A stretch of DNA of 64,000 nt, from NCBI RefSeq assembly GCF_000378345.1, contig NZ_KB899545.1, forward strand, positions 124,001 through 188,000, given 5' to 3'. This DNA comes from Hirschia maritima DSM 19733. Lineage in GTDB: Bacteria > Pseudomonadota > Alphaproteobacteria > Caulobacterales > Hyphomonadaceae. Below, piece after piece: positions 25,941-35,670 of the stretch (positions are counted from its first letter, which is position 1; each line of letters begins with the position of its first letter). The notes below the pieces were generated by a model. It was not told the DNA's origin, ran no database searches, and saw only the letters and a program-made list of their open reading frames with translations. The position numbers and the translations under genes are program-made.

Positions 25941-27338
25941 GTGGATTTGAGCCGTCTACCAGCGTTCACCCGGACGACAACATTCCGGTTGGCGTTGGTG
26001 CATACGGCGCTCTTTATTTTCTTTGCTGGTGCGCTGTTATTCTATTTGTTTTCAGCGACAGCGGGACGACTTGAGCGCGATGATTCTGACGCCCTAAACT
26101 CAGAAGTAAATGCTTTGACCGCCGCTTATACAAGTGGCGGTTTTTCCCGTTTGAGCCAATCAGTCAGTGAACGATCGTCGGCACGTGGTGGTTTTCTATA
26201 TCTGTTAGTTGATGCGGAAGGCGAGAAAGTTGCGGGTGATTTTGACTTTCTTCCTGCAGAAGCTCCCAGTGCAGGGGAAGTGTATGTACCTTTTTCCTAT
26301 GACTCCAGAAACTACGCCGGTACAGTGCAACGAAACCGAGCTGAAGGACGAATAAAAACATTTCCAGATCGAACAGTTCTGCTCGTAGCTTATGACATCG
26401 GAGCTCGTCGCGAAATGGTGCGGCGAATTACTGATGTTGTTTGGGCAGCTGCGATTGCAGGTCTGGTTTTGTCTTTGGTTGGTGGAGTGATTGTATCTCG
26501 GTCTGTGTCGAGAAGAGTGGAAGCTTTAGCACGAACAACAGAAGATGTTATGGCGGGGGATTTATCTCGCAGAGCGACGGTTTATGGGTCCGGCGATGAG
26601 TTTGATAGATTGGCTGAGCGTTTGAACGCGATGCTAACAAAACTGGAACGCTTGATGGTCGCATCCCGTCATTCTGGTGATGCTATCGCACATGATTTGA
26701 GGTCGCCGTTGGCACGCCTACGTAATCATCTTGAAGTGTCGTTGGCTCAAACTGGAGACCGTCAAGATTTTGAAGGTGCAATTGCGTATTCCATTGAAGA
26801 AGTTGACCGAGTGCTTGAGACATTCAATGCAATATTGCGTTTGTCGAAAGTTCAGGGGGGACAATCAGGAACTTTCGATAAGTTCAACTTAAGTGAGCAG
26901 GTTGCCGAGATAGCGGAGATATATGAAGCTGTCTGCGAGGATGCAGAATTGTCCTTTAGTGCAGATATAAAGTCCAATCTGATGCTGTTGGCTGACAAAT
27001 CATTGATCATGCAACTTATGTTCAATTTGATGGATAATGCTGTGAAATACACACCGGCAGGCGGTGTTGTGAAGTTGGTTTTGCGGCGCAGAAGAAATGG
27101 CGAAATTGAATTGTCAGTTTTGGATTCTGGTCCGGGTATTCCTGCTGAAAATAGAGAAAAAGTGCTGGAACGTTTCTTTAGATTGGAAGAGGCAAGAACA
27201 GAGCCTGGATCGGGGTTAGGTTTGTCACTTGTTGCAGCCGTCACAGAGATGCATCAGGGGAAGTTGGAGTTGTCTGACGGTATTCCGGGACATCCAACGC
27301 CTGGTTTAAAGGTTAGTCTGACACTCGCGTCTGCGTAA
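25941..27338 (+). CDS. Sensor histidine kinase with HAMP domain
   Basis: A 465-residue kinase starting with GTG. Membrane helices at about 15-38 and 165-186 flank a periplasmic domain of some 125 residues. HAMP follows (RRVEALARTTEDVMAGD), then the phospho-acceptor His in GDAIAHDLRSPLARLR and an ATPase domain with LMDNAVKYTP, DSGPGIP and GSGLGLSLV. Paired with the regulator just upstream. It is followed 60 bases later by glnE. Confidence 0.9.
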   Translation: MDLSRLPAFTRTTTFRLALVHTALFIFFAGALLFYLFSATAGRLERDDSDALNSEVNALTAAYTSGGFSRLSQSVSERSSARGGFLYLLVDAEGEKVAGDFDFLPAEAPSAGEVYVPFSYDSRNYAGTVQRNRAEGRIKTFPDRTVLLVAYDIGARREMVRRITDVVWAAAIAGLVLSLVGGVIVSRSVSRRVEALARTTEDVMAGDLSRRATVYGSGDEFDRLAERLNAMLTKLERLMVASRHSGDAIAHDLRSPLARLRNHLEVSLAQTGDRQDFEGAIAYSIEEVDRVLETFNAILRLSKVQGGQSGTFDKFNLSEQVAEIAEIYEAVCEDAELSFSADIKSNLMLLADKSLIMQLMFNLMDNAVKYTPAGGVVKLVLRRRRNGEIELSVLDSGPGIPAENREKVLERFFRLEEARTEPGSGLGLSLVAAVTEMHQGKLELSDGIPGHPTPGLKVSLTLASA

Positions 27339-27397
27339 ACTTCGCGCTACCATCTCCCTACGAGACAAAACGTGAGTCGAGGCGAGGCCGTATAGCA

Positions 27398-30232
27398 ATG
27401 ACACCAGCGACAATTCATACACTAAAAGAATTATCAGATGGACCAGTAGATCAAATTTTAAAGGACGTTGATCGCGCTCAGACAGTGTTAACTCATACAC
27501 CCTATATCTCGAATTTGATAAAGCAAAATCCCGATGTTTATGAAAAAATTAGAAAAGACGGAGCAGAGGCTGCATTTAGTTTAGCGCTCGATAAGTTGGC
27601 CGAGGCTTACAGGGCGATAGAGGATAGAGATCAAGTTCACCGTCTTCTAAGAGAGGTCAAGGCAAAGGGGCACCTTGCAATAGCACTGGCCGATATTAGC
27701 CGTCTTTGGGACTTAAATAGAGTTACCGAAGCAATTACACAACTTGCTGAAAAGTGTTGCCATTTAGCGCTTTGGTGTGCGTATTCGCGGGCTGCCACGA
27801 AAGAATGGGTTCAACCCAAAGAAAACCTTGAAGAAACTGGTTTGTTTGCGATCGCCATGGGGAAAATGGGGGCATATGAACTTAACTACTCATCTGATGT
27901 TGATTTAGTTGTTCTATTTGACCCTGAGCGATTTGAAGCGCATTCCCGCTCAGCAAAAGAAGCTGCGGTCAAGATTACGCAGGATTTTGCAAATCTAATG
28001 GAAACGCGTGATGAGCATGGCTATGTGTTTCGAGTTGATCTGCGTTTGAGGCCCGATCCTTCTTCGAATGCCATAGCATTATCCACCCAGACTGCATTGA
28101 ATTATTATGAACGTGTCGGACAAAACTGGGAGAGAATGGCCTATATCAAGGGACGTGTTTGTGCGGGTGACGACATTGCAGGTCAAGCATTTTTTGAAGA
28201 AATGCAGCCTTATATCTGGCGCCGCCATCTGGATTATTGGGCTATTGGTGACATTCACGCCATTAAACGTCAAATACACTCCACCGGTGGACATGAGGCG
28301 CTTGATGTTAAAGAGTTTGATGTGAAATTGGGGCGTGGCGGCATTCGTGAAATTGAGTTTTTTGCTCAAACACAACAACTTATATTGGGCGGGAGACACG
28401 CCGAACTACGTTCCAGGCGTACTGATGAAGCGTTAGATGCATTGGTAAAGTTGGGGGCTGTATCTCAAGAAAACGGAGAAGATCTAAAGCGGGCTTATAT
28501 CTTTTTGAGAAATGTTGAGCACCGTATACAAATGCATAACGACGAGCAATCACATATTCTGAAGGATAAAGCTGATCGCCGATTGGAAGTAGCCAAATTA
28601 CTTGGATATGGCGAAAACTTGGAATTGTTCGAGCAAGATTTATTTGCTGTCCGGCAATTCGTACATGGTGTTTATTCCGATTTGTTTGCTCAAGAAGAAA
28701 GACTTTCAGGAGATTCTGGAAATCTTGTGTTTACAGGAGTGGATGACGACCCTGGAACTATTCAAACTTTGGAGGCAATGGGATTTTCTGAACCTTCCAA
28801 AGTCATTGAGCGAATTCGAAACTGGCACCGTGGGGGGCTTCCAGCAACACGAGCTGTTCGTGGACAACAATTGTTGACGACGCTGACACCGAGACTTTTA
28901 AAGTGGATGTCCGATACTGGGCAACCCAACACGGCATTGACTCGTTTCGCTGACTTCATCAGTGGCTTGAGAGGCGGTGTTCAGGTGTTTTCTTTAATGC
29001 TTGCAGAGCCGAAGTTTTCGCGAGATCTTATTTCAGCAATGGCATATGCGCCAAAATTGGCAACGGATTTGGCGCGCCAACCAGCGCTATTGGATGGCAT
29101 GTTGGATCATTCTTTTAATGCCCCGTTGGATCAAGATAGTGATGAAGGGGTAAAGCAGGCGTTGGAGAAGGCAGTATTTCGCGAAGATGGTTTTGAAGAT
29201 CGTATAAATGTTGCTCGCCGTTTCCATCGAGAGGAGGCGCTTAGGATCGGGTATCAGGTACTGCGTGGTCAAGCGAATGCTAAAGATGCTGGACCTGCTT
29301 ACACGCGGTTAGCTGATGCGGCTATATCTTGTATGGCTCAGGTTGCACTTGATGAGGTGGAACGAAAGTTTGGCGAATGGCCGGGAAAATGGGTTATTGG
29401 AGCATTTGGAAAACTTGGGGGACGAGAGCTTTCAGCTACTTCGGATTTAGACATTATCGTCATTTATGATCCGGGTACACCTCCGCACCCAAATGATTTG
29501 GCAGCCCGATTTACGCAAAGACTTATTGCCGCTTTGTCTGCTCCAACAGAAGAAGGAGAATTGTATGAAGTGGACATGCAATTGCGTCCATCGGGGAAAG
29601 CGGGGCCAGTTGCTGTAAAAGTCTCTTCTTTTGAAAAATATTATCAGGGCGATGCTTGGACATGGGAGTTCATGGCGCTTAGTCGGCTTCGTATTATAGC
29701 AGGTGATGCAGAGCTTGCTCAAAAAATTGAAATGATAGCTCAACGCGCTCTTCAATCCCGCTCAACTTATGAAGATCTTGAAAAAGATATTTTGGACATG
29801 CGATGCAGGTTGGCGCGAGATCGCAAACCATTTGGTGTGTGGGATTTGAAATTAGCTGAAGGTGGATTGCTGGACATAGAGTTTGTAGTTCAGCAGGCTA
29901 TTTTACAAAATGCAGATACCAAGCCTGAAATTGTATTGTCCAATACGCGTGAAGCCATCTTAGAGCTGGGCGGACAAGAAGTTCTGTCATTAGAGGAAGC
30001 AGAGGCTTTGGAAGAAGCGTATTCGTTTCAAGTGGATTTGCAGCAAGCGTTGCGAATTGCAGTGACAGGAAAATTTGATGTAGATCAGGCATCGATTGGG
30101 TTGAAAAAATGGCTTACCCAAAGTGTAGGCGAGAGCAGTTTTTCAGAAGTAACCGAGAAACTTAAAGAGGTTCAAAAGCGAGTATCTGATATTCGTGTAG
30201 AAAAAATTGGTGCGTTAGCGACGGAAAATTGA
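27398..30232 (+). CDS. glnE: Glutamine synthetase adenylyltransferase/adenylyl-removing enzyme
   Basis: A 944-residue bifunctional enzyme that adenylylates and deadenylylates glutamine synthetase under PII control. Two nucleotidyltransferase domains each carry a G-x-G/D-x-D site: GAYELNYSSDVDLVVLFDP in the N-terminal (removing) half and GGRELSATSDLDIIVIYDP in the C-terminal (adenylylating) half. Helical GlnD-type regions follow both (RLGRGGIREIEFFAQTQQL, KLAEGGLLDIEFVVQ). Length is typical and both active sites look intact. Confidence 0.97.
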   Translation: MTPATIHTLKELSDGPVDQILKDVDRAQTVLTHTPYISNLIKQNPDVYEKIRKDGAEAAFSLALDKLAEAYRAIEDRDQVHRLLREVKAKGHLAIALADISRLWDLNRVTEAITQLAEKCCHLALWCAYSRAATKEWVQPKENLEETGLFAIAMGKMGAYELNYSSDVDLVVLFDPERFEAHSRSAKEAAVKITQDFANLMETRDEHGYVFRVDLRLRPDPSSNAIALSTQTALNYYERVGQNWERMAYIKGRVCAGDDIAGQAFFEEMQPYIWRRHLDYWAIGDIHAIKRQIHSTGGHEALDVKEFDVKLGRGGIREIEFFAQTQQLILGGRHAELRSRRTDEALDALVKLGAVSQENGEDLKRAYIFLRNVEHRIQMHNDEQSHILKDKADRRLEVAKLLGYGENLELFEQDLFAVRQFVHGVYSDLFAQEERLSGDSGNLVFTGVDDDPGTIQTLEAMGFSEPSKVIERIRNWHRGGLPATRAVRGQQLLTTLTPRLLKWMSDTGQPNTALTRFADFISGLRGGVQVFSLMLAEPKFSRDLISAMAYAPKLATDLARQPALLDGMLDHSFNAPLDQDSDEGVKQALEKAVFREDGFEDRINVARRFHREEALRIGYQVLRGQANAKDAGPAYTRLADAAISCMAQVALDEVERKFGEWPGKWVIGAFGKLGGRELSATSDLDIIVIYDPGTPPHPNDLAARFTQRLIAALSAPTEEGELYEVDMQLRPSGKAGPVAVKVSSFEKYYQGDAWTWEFMALSRLRIIAGDAELAQKIEMIAQRALQSRSTYEDLEKDILDMRCRLARDRKPFGVWDLKLAEGGLLDIEFVVQQAILQNADTKPEIVLSNTREAILELGGQEVLSLEEAEALEEAYSFQVDLQQALRIAVTGKFDVDQASIGLKKWLTQSVGESSFSEVTEKLKEVQKRVSDIRVEKIGALATEN

Positions 30233-30282
30233 ATGCAGGCGCGTTAAATAGATATCAAAGACAAAATCGGAGAAACTCTATT

Positions 30283-31020
30283 ATGACACGTACAAAGATT
30301 TCACAAATTTCTCTAATCGCTCTAGCTTCTTTTACTTTGCCATTGGTTGCTAATGCAGAGCATCATGAAAAATCAAAGGAAGCGTGTGAGGCCCGCAAAG
30401 CAGCCTATCAGGAACGTATAGCTCCTTATGATACTAATGGCGACGGAGAGCTTTCTGATGCTGAAAAGCTAGCGTTAAAGAAAGCGCGCTTTGATGAAGC
30501 TGACTTAGATAAGAATGGTGGTTTGACGCTCGACGAAATGGTGCAATTGCGTGAAAGCAAGAAATCTGAGCGCAAAGCAATGAAGCTTGAAAAACACTTT
30601 TCCAAAATGGATAAAGATGGAGATGGTGTCGCGAGCTTTGAAGAATTCTCTGAAGCATCAAAAAAGATGTCAAAAGAGAAGAAGAGGGAACAAAAAAAGT
30701 CTAAGAGCTATAAAAAGCAAATGCGTGAGCATGTGTTAAAACAGTATGATACAGATGGTGATGGAAAATTGTCTGATGAAGAGAAGTTGGCTTTAAAACG
30801 TTCCAAATTTGAAACTGCAGATGCAAATTCAGATGGTAAATTGAGCCAAGAAGAAATTGCTCAGTTCAAAGAAAATGAACGCGCTAAAATGCGTGAAATG
30901 ATGCAAGCAAAGCGTTTTGAAAAAGTCGATGAAAACGCCGATGGCATGGTTTCATTTGATGAATTCTCAAACATCTCTTGGGAAAAGAAGAAAGATAAAC
31001 GTTTCCAAAAGTGTAGCTAA
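30283..31020 (+). CDS. Secreted protein with six EF-hand loops
   Basis: About 245 residues from ATG 30283 (CGGAGA ribosome binding site), with a signal peptide ending LPLVANA. Six calcium-binding loops follow in three pairs: DTNGDGELSDAE, DLDKNGGLTLDE, DKDGDGVASFEE, DTDGDGKLSDEE, DANSDGKLSQEE and DENADGMVSFDE. The first and fourth loops are nearly identical, pointing to an internal duplication. The linkers are Lys/Glu rich. It lies just before an ECF sigma operon and could be a calcium- or metal-binding partner of it. A longer frame from 30229 is not used. Confidence 0.9.
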   Translation: MTRTKISQISLIALASFTLPLVANAEHHEKSKEACEARKAAYQERIAPYDTNGDGELSDAEKLALKKARFDEADLDKNGGLTLDEMVQLRESKKSERKAMKLEKHFSKMDKDGDGVASFEEFSEASKKMSKEKKREQKKSKSYKKQMREHVLKQYDTDGDGKLSDEEKLALKRSKFETADANSDGKLSQEEIAQFKENERAKMREMMQAKRFEKVDENADGMVSFDEFSNISWEKKKDKRFQKCS

Positions 31021-31074
31021 TACGAGCTAAATTGATCGTCGCTAAAGACTTTAGACAGAGTGATTTGTAACCAT

Positions 31075-31671
31075 ATGCAAATGCAATCCTTATCAGATGA
31101 GGTATTGGTTGAAAAAGTCGGCAGCGGCGATCGGCAAGCTGCATCTATTCTAGTGAGACGTCATAGCCAGCGAGTGTTGAATATTTCTCGGCGAATGTTG
31201 TCGAACGAAGCCGAAGCTGAAGATGTCACTCAAGATGTGTTTCTCAAAGTATGGAATGCGGCGGCAAAGTGGGAGGTGGGAAAGGCAAAATTCACAACTT
31301 GGCTCCATCGTGTAACTGTCAATGCTTGCTTGGATCGGTTGAGAAAACCCAAAATGGGAAATGTGGATCATATTCCCGAGGTAGTGGATGAGGCCGCTAC
31401 ACCTGTTGAGCGGTTAGAAGCTAAGTCACGATCCAATATTTTGAAACGCGCGATGACACAGCTGCCGGAAAGACAAAGAGCGGCGCTCAGCCTTTGTTAT
31501 TTTGAAGAGATTTCAAATATTGAGGCGGCTGAAATAATGGAGATTAGCGTCGATGCATTGGAAAGTCTGTTATCACGCGGCAGACGGAAATTAAAAGAAA
31601 TGCTGAACGTTGATAAAGAGGATTTATTAGTTCCAAATTCCCAAGCAAAAGCTACAGGATTTGAAGGATAA
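31075..31671 (+). CDS. ECF-type RNA polymerase sigma factor
   Basis: About 198 residues. Region 2 is visible as ILVRRHSQRVLNISRRML and AEDVTQDVFLKVWNAA, and region 4 as LPERQRAALSLCYFEEIS with a helix-turn-helix (EAAEIMEISVDALESLLS). The next two genes encode a one-helix membrane protein and a periplasmic metal-sensor-like protein, matching the layout of cnrH with its anti-sigma and sensor. ATG 31075 is preferred to the upstream ATG 31060. Confidence 0.93.
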   Translation: MQMQSLSDEVLVEKVGSGDRQAASILVRRHSQRVLNISRRMLSNEAEAEDVTQDVFLKVWNAAAKWEVGKAKFTTWLHRVTVNACLDRLRKPKMGNVDHIPEVVDEAATPVERLEAKSRSNILKRAMTQLPERQRAALSLCYFEEISNIEAAEIMEISVDALESLLSRGRRKLKEMLNVDKEDLLVPNSQAKATGFEG

Positions 31672-31686
31672 GAAAGGAGGCAGAAA

Positions 31687-32151
31687 GTGAACAAAGAAAA
31701 GTTTTTAAATTATCTAGAAGTATATGGTGCTGACCCCAAGCGTTGGCCTGATGATATTCGGGCACTAGCTGCTGATTTTTTTAATTCTGATGATATTGAG
31801 ATCGTTTCAGCAATTAGTGCGGAACGTGCATTGGATGGCATGTTGGACTCGGAATTAGAATTAGCGCCTATAAGTGTTTCGCTAGAAGCCAGCTTAATTG
31901 ATTTGGTGCCTTCTTCTAATAGGCCGAAAAAAGAGAAGTTCTCGCAGAGGTTGGGTAAGTTAAAAGCATCAAAATGGTCTACCGCTGGTTTGATTGGTGC
32001 TGCTTTAATGGGGGGGGTAGGTGTTGGATATGCTCAAGCAGTAGAACAGGCGGAGCTAAATGCAGTTCATACAATGCTGACATATGCATCTACAGAAGAG
32101 TTTTCAGATTTAAGTGATAATGAATGGTTTGATACTGGTGAAGCAGAATGA
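31687..32151 (+). CDS. Candidate membrane anti-sigma factor
   Basis: A 154-residue protein with GTG start behind a strong AGGAGG site. Residues 1-25 carry a LEVYGADPKRWPDD pattern seen at the start of many alphaproteobacterial proteins in this position; a single membrane helix (about 102-116, TAGLIGAALMGGVGVGYA) separates a cytoplasmic N-terminus from a short periplasmic tail. It lies between the sigma gene and a periplasmic sensor gene and overlaps the latter (ATGA), so it is inferred to hold the sigma factor at the membrane. Confidence 0.7.
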   Translation: MNKEKFLNYLEVYGADPKRWPDDIRALAADFFNSDDIEIVSAISAERALDGMLDSELELAPISVSLEASLIDLVPSSNRPKKEKFSQRLGKLKASKWSTAGLIGAALMGGVGVGYAQAVEQAELNAVHTMLTYASTEEFSDLSDNEWFDTGEAE

Positions 32152-32753
32152 TAGACACTAATGACAAATCTCATAAAAGTAGCCAAATTTCATTGGTTTT
32201 AGCTGCTTCTTTAGCAGTAAATGCATGCCTGGTTGGAATTGTAGGCGGTAAGTTGATCTTTGGGCAAAAAAGCAACGAGATTTTGCCCAAAGAAGAGCCT
32301 AGATCGCATATTCAATCCGCGTTTAAAATGTTGGAGGCCGATGATCAGCGCGTCTTGAGACGGACAATGATGGAGCATTGGAAGAACACTCACAAAGAGA
32401 GAAGAGAGAGGCGTGTCAATTTTGAAAAAGTTGTTGAGAATATAAGAGCCGAACCTTTTGATCGCGAACTTGTTGAAGCTGAAATACGTGAATTTATGAG
32501 GATCGATGCGGAGCTTAAAGTTCAAGCTGTGATTGGCCTTTTAGATGTAATGGAGACGCTGTCTCCCGACGCGCGCATCGCATTAGCGGATTCAATTCTA
32601 CTACGAAAACCAAAGATGAAGCTTGAAAAAGGAAAGGGTAAATTCGGCCCTCGCCATAAGATGCATAAGGGAGAGCACACCCCACCGCGTCGTCCTCCAC
32701 CACATCTTCGAGATTTTGAAGATGATGAGGAAACTGGAGAAAGTGAGAACTAG
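32148..32753 (+). CDS. Periplasmic metal-sensor-like protein (CnrX/ZraP/Spy type)
   Basis: A 201-residue protein with an N-terminal anchor (SLVLAASLAVNACLVGIVGG) and a charged helical periplasmic part: IQSAFKMLEADDQRVLRRTMM, then HWKNTHKERRERR and DRELVEAEIREFMRIDAE, like the helical hairpin of CnrX/Spy proteins. The tail is rich in His, Lys and Pro (PRHKMHKGEHTPPRR) and could bind metal. It would sense envelope or metal stress and act through the preceding anti-sigma candidate. It ends 4 bases from a convergent gene. Confidence 0.75.
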   Translation: MIDTNDKSHKSSQISLVLAASLAVNACLVGIVGGKLIFGQKSNEILPKEEPRSHIQSAFKMLEADDQRVLRRTMMEHWKNTHKERRERRVNFEKVVENIRAEPFDRELVEAEIREFMRIDAELKVQAVIGLLDVMETLSPDARIALADSILLRKPKMKLEKGKGKFGPRHKMHKGEHTPPRRPPPHLRDFEDDEETGESEN

Positions 32754-32757
32754 CGTT

Positions 32758-35025
32758 TTATGCGGCTTGGGTTGATTTTTTTGGTGGGTCGATAGGAAGT
32801 ACGAAGCTAACGGTGGTTCCTTGGCCGTAATCACTTTCAATTTCCAATCTTCCACCATGCATTTCAGCAAAAGACTTTGTTAAAGATAGGCCCAATCCAC
32901 TACCTTTGCTGTTTCTGTTTTCATCGGCAGATGATTGTTCAAATGGCTGGGCCAGACGCGGTAAATCCTGTTTAGGTATTCCAATGCCATTGTCAGCAAC
33001 TGAGACACGAACGAAGGTATCCTCTTTGGAAATTGTTACCTTGATATAACCGCCTGGGTCAGTAAATTTAATGGCGTTAGAAACAAGGTTGAGCACCATC
33101 TGCTTTATTGCGCGATGGTCGCCTTCAATGTCAGGTACGTTTTCTTTAGATGTAAGAGTTAGTTCTATATCCTTATCGGCAGCGCGCCGACGTATCATGC
33201 GTACAGCTGCATCTACAGCGTCGACAGGATCAATTTCACGCGTAGAAATGGACATTTTCCCTGCTTCAATTTTTGCCATGTCCAAAATATCATTGATCAT
33301 ATCGAGCAAGTGTTGCCCAGATGACAAAATATCTTCAGCATATCCAATGTAGCGCTCATCTCCCAGCGGGCCGTAAATCTCTTTGATGAGCATTTCGGAG
33401 AAACCGTTGATTGCATTCAAGGGAGTACGAAGCTCATGGCTCATATTTGCAAGAAATACTGATTTTGCCTGGCTTGCTTTTTCCGCTTTGTTTTTTTGTT
33501 CCGCATACTTGCGGGCATGCTCTTCAGATTGGCCCTGCATGCGATCTAGTTCCAAGACGAGGCGGCGTAACTTCTTTTCTTTGCCAAGTAATGTTTCTTC
33601 TTGGTGTTTAAGTGAAGAAATATCCAATCCAACTGTCACCAGTCCGCCACCTGCGGTTGGGCGATCATAAAAGTTCAGCCAGATATCAGTCAAAAGAAGA
33701 ATTTCACGTCCATTATTTGAGCCGGGGACAGGTCTTTCGATACGAATTTGTTTGGCTGCTTCTGCCATGACGACATCATACGATGTGCCTGCTTTCAGAA
33801 CATGTTCCGGCAGTTGGAACAAATTGGCAAAAGTTTTGTTCCAGATCAGAAGTCTGTGGCGTTGGTCCCATGCTGCAAAAGGGCCAGGGTAAGCGTTGGC
33901 AACAGATCTTGTCAGATGGTCTGACATTCTCGATCTGGCTTCAGCTCGCACAGTATCCGTTGTGTCTGTAAGAATGCCAGACAAACCGTCTTGAAAAGGA
34001 CCGCCTTGCATTTCAAAATATCGAGATCCAAAATCGCCATTTCCTCTAAACGTTATTTGAAATGACTGATCATGAGAGGCTTGGTCCAATGCTTTTTGGA
34101 CTTTGGGCTTATCTGCTGGATGAACTAATTCCAGAAACTCCTGAAAAGAAAAATCGCTGGCGGATATCAGGCCAAGCATTTGCGCAGTTTTGTCTCTCAG
34201 GTTGAAAAGACCAGTTTCACGTGACCATGTCCAAAAGCCGTTTTGTCCCCCAATTTCAAGCTCCCTCCAATGAGTTTCAATTTCTTGACGCGCATTTGAT
34301 TCATTCCCAAGACTTTGGAGGTTTTTCTTGATTGTTCCAACCAGTCCAATAACCGCAAGTGCAGGAGCTGCGAGGAGTAGTAGGTAGATCAAAATGCGGT
34401 TGTAATCTTCTGCAGAAATAAGTTCTACATCTCGGGAAACACAAGTAGCGATTTGTGTGTCGCCAACCGGAGCACAAGCCGTTGCGCGTCGCATCATACC
34501 GATTCGTTCTACGTTTGCACCAAGCTGTGAGCTGGAAGATTTAGCAAGTGAAAAGGTTCTTTCACCTTCTGGTGTCGGTGTAAGTTTTGAGACTGGAAGT
34601 TTACCTTCCCACCATTTGCCAGAGTTATCTTGCGCGTAAATCGAAGCGAATTCGGCGTCCAACAATTGGCCATTTACTGAGGCAGTTGCCTGATTAGATT
34701 CTGTAATTTGGGTTAGGCCAGCAGTCTCCAAGATGGATGACGTTTGCATTTTTGCCTTTAAAGCCATTTCCAGCCGTGTCTGAGAGCGAACAAGCTCAGA
34801 TCGGACATATCCACTAATTGCAAGTGCTTCTCGAGCCTGTAGCGCCATTAGATCATCGTTTTGTCCTAGGCGTTCTTGCCAAGCTTTGATGCCCAGCGTT
34901 CCAGCAAAAGCAGTAAACAGCATAAACAAAACACGTGTTGGAATGCGTGTTGCTTTGGGGCTGTGAGGCTCCTCAGATTGAGTTGTTTTCTGGTTTCTGG
35001 TCTTAGACAAGACGGAATTCTCCAT
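32758..35025 (-). CDS. PdhS-family (PleC/DivJ-like) sensor histidine kinase
   Basis: A 755-residue kinase. Two membrane helices (about 31-48 and 211-230) flank a periplasmic domain; two PAS regions (about 255-360 and 370-475), a coiled coil (480-525), the phospho-acceptor His530 in FLANMSHELRTPLNAI and the PdhS-type GPLGDERYIGYAEDI and INDILDMAKIEAGKMS follow; the ATPase domain has LVNLVSNAIKF in its N-box and GSGLGLSLTKSF. Such kinases control cell polarity and the cell cycle through DivK/PleD. PleC is the best candidate because pepN and glnE lie close by, as recalled for other Alphaproteobacteria, but DivJ or another PdhS kinase is possible. Confidence 0.85.
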   Translation of the reverse strand: MENSVLSKTRNQKTTQSEEPHSPKATRIPTRVLFMLFTAFAGTLGIKAWQERLGQNDDLMALQAREALAISGYVRSELVRSQTRLEMALKAKMQTSSILETAGLTQITESNQATASVNGQLLDAEFASIYAQDNSGKWWEGKLPVSKLTPTPEGERTFSLAKSSSSQLGANVERIGMMRRATACAPVGDTQIATCVSRDVELISAEDYNRILIYLLLLAAPALAVIGLVGTIKKNLQSLGNESNARQEIETHWRELEIGGQNGFWTWSRETGLFNLRDKTAQMLGLISASDFSFQEFLELVHPADKPKVQKALDQASHDQSFQITFRGNGDFGSRYFEMQGGPFQDGLSGILTDTTDTVRAEARSRMSDHLTRSVANAYPGPFAAWDQRHRLLIWNKTFANLFQLPEHVLKAGTSYDVVMAEAAKQIRIERPVPGSNNGREILLLTDIWLNFYDRPTAGGGLVTVGLDISSLKHQEETLLGKEKKLRRLVLELDRMQGQSEEHARKYAEQKNKAEKASQAKSVFLANMSHELRTPLNAINGFSEMLIKEIYGPLGDERYIGYAEDILSSGQHLLDMINDILDMAKIEAGKMSISTREIDPVDAVDAAVRMIRRRAADKDIELTLTSKENVPDIEGDHRAIKQMVLNLVSNAIKFTDPGGYIKVTISKEDTFVRVSVADNGIGIPKQDLPRLAQPFEQSSADENRNSKGSGLGLSLTKSFAEMHGGRLEIESDYGQGTTVSFVLPIDPPKKSTQAA

Positions 35026-35132
35026 TGTGCGAAACTATAATGCACAAGATTCGAGACACTCCGAAAGTCTTAAAGAGTCATTAAACTGATTAATTTAATT
35101 ACATTAAATTTGGTGGAAAATGGGCTGAAAAA

Positions 35133-35654
35133 TCAGAAATTGAGATCTAAGTCCTGATCCATGTCGGGCCGTTCGCGTTTGTCTTCACCTCTAAAATCCA
35201 TACTGACATGGCGTCTTCTATCCGGACCAAAATAATTACTGGTTCGAATAAATGGGCGAGGGGAGTTAATAATGGAGGCGATCTTCTTATAGAGATCTAT
35301 CGCGTTGACCGGTTTAGCTAAAAACTCAGTTACACCAGCATCTCTAGCAGCTTCTACTTTTGATCTCTCGGAATAAGCTGTGAGCATTATGATTGGGATG
35401 TAGGGGTTTTGACTATCGTTTCCATTTCGAACTAGGCGGATAAAATCGGCCCCATCAAGAATGTCCATTTCATAATCAACGATTATCAAATCTATTGGTT
35501 CTGAGTTGGCTATTTCAAACGCTTCCACTGCATCTCTAGCTTCAAGGAAATCTTTTAATCCAAATCCGCGAAGAAGTGTCTTCACGATAAAGATCATGTG
35601 CAAATTATCATCTACGATAAGTACGCGGATGCGGTCGAGATTTCGTTTCGCCAT
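35133..35654 (-). CDS. Single-domain response regulator with Arg-rich C-terminal tail
   Basis: A 173-residue CheY-like protein: receiver at about 8-130 with IVDDNLHMIF, phospho-acceptor Asp in LIIVDYEMDILDG, and Lys in FLAKPVNAID. There is no output domain; residues 140-173 hold SNYFGPDRRRHVSMDFRGED and a final KRER, an Arg-rich extension found on many alphaproteobacterial receivers. Arg-rich tails bind cyclic di-GMP in the Cle group of CheY-like proteins; with an EAL gene 16 bases upstream in the same direction, a similar link is inferred but unproven. Confidence 0.88.
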   Translation of the reverse strand: MAKRNLDRIRVLIVDDNLHMIFIVKTLLRGFGLKDFLEARDAVEAFEIANSEPIDLIIVDYEMDILDGADFIRLVRNGNDSQNPYIPIIMLTAYSERSKVEAARDAGVTEFLAKPVNAIDLYKKIASIINSPRPFIRTSNYFGPDRRRHVSMDFRGEDKRERPDMDQDLDLNF

Positions 35655-35670
35655 TAAGACGTCCAGTTAG

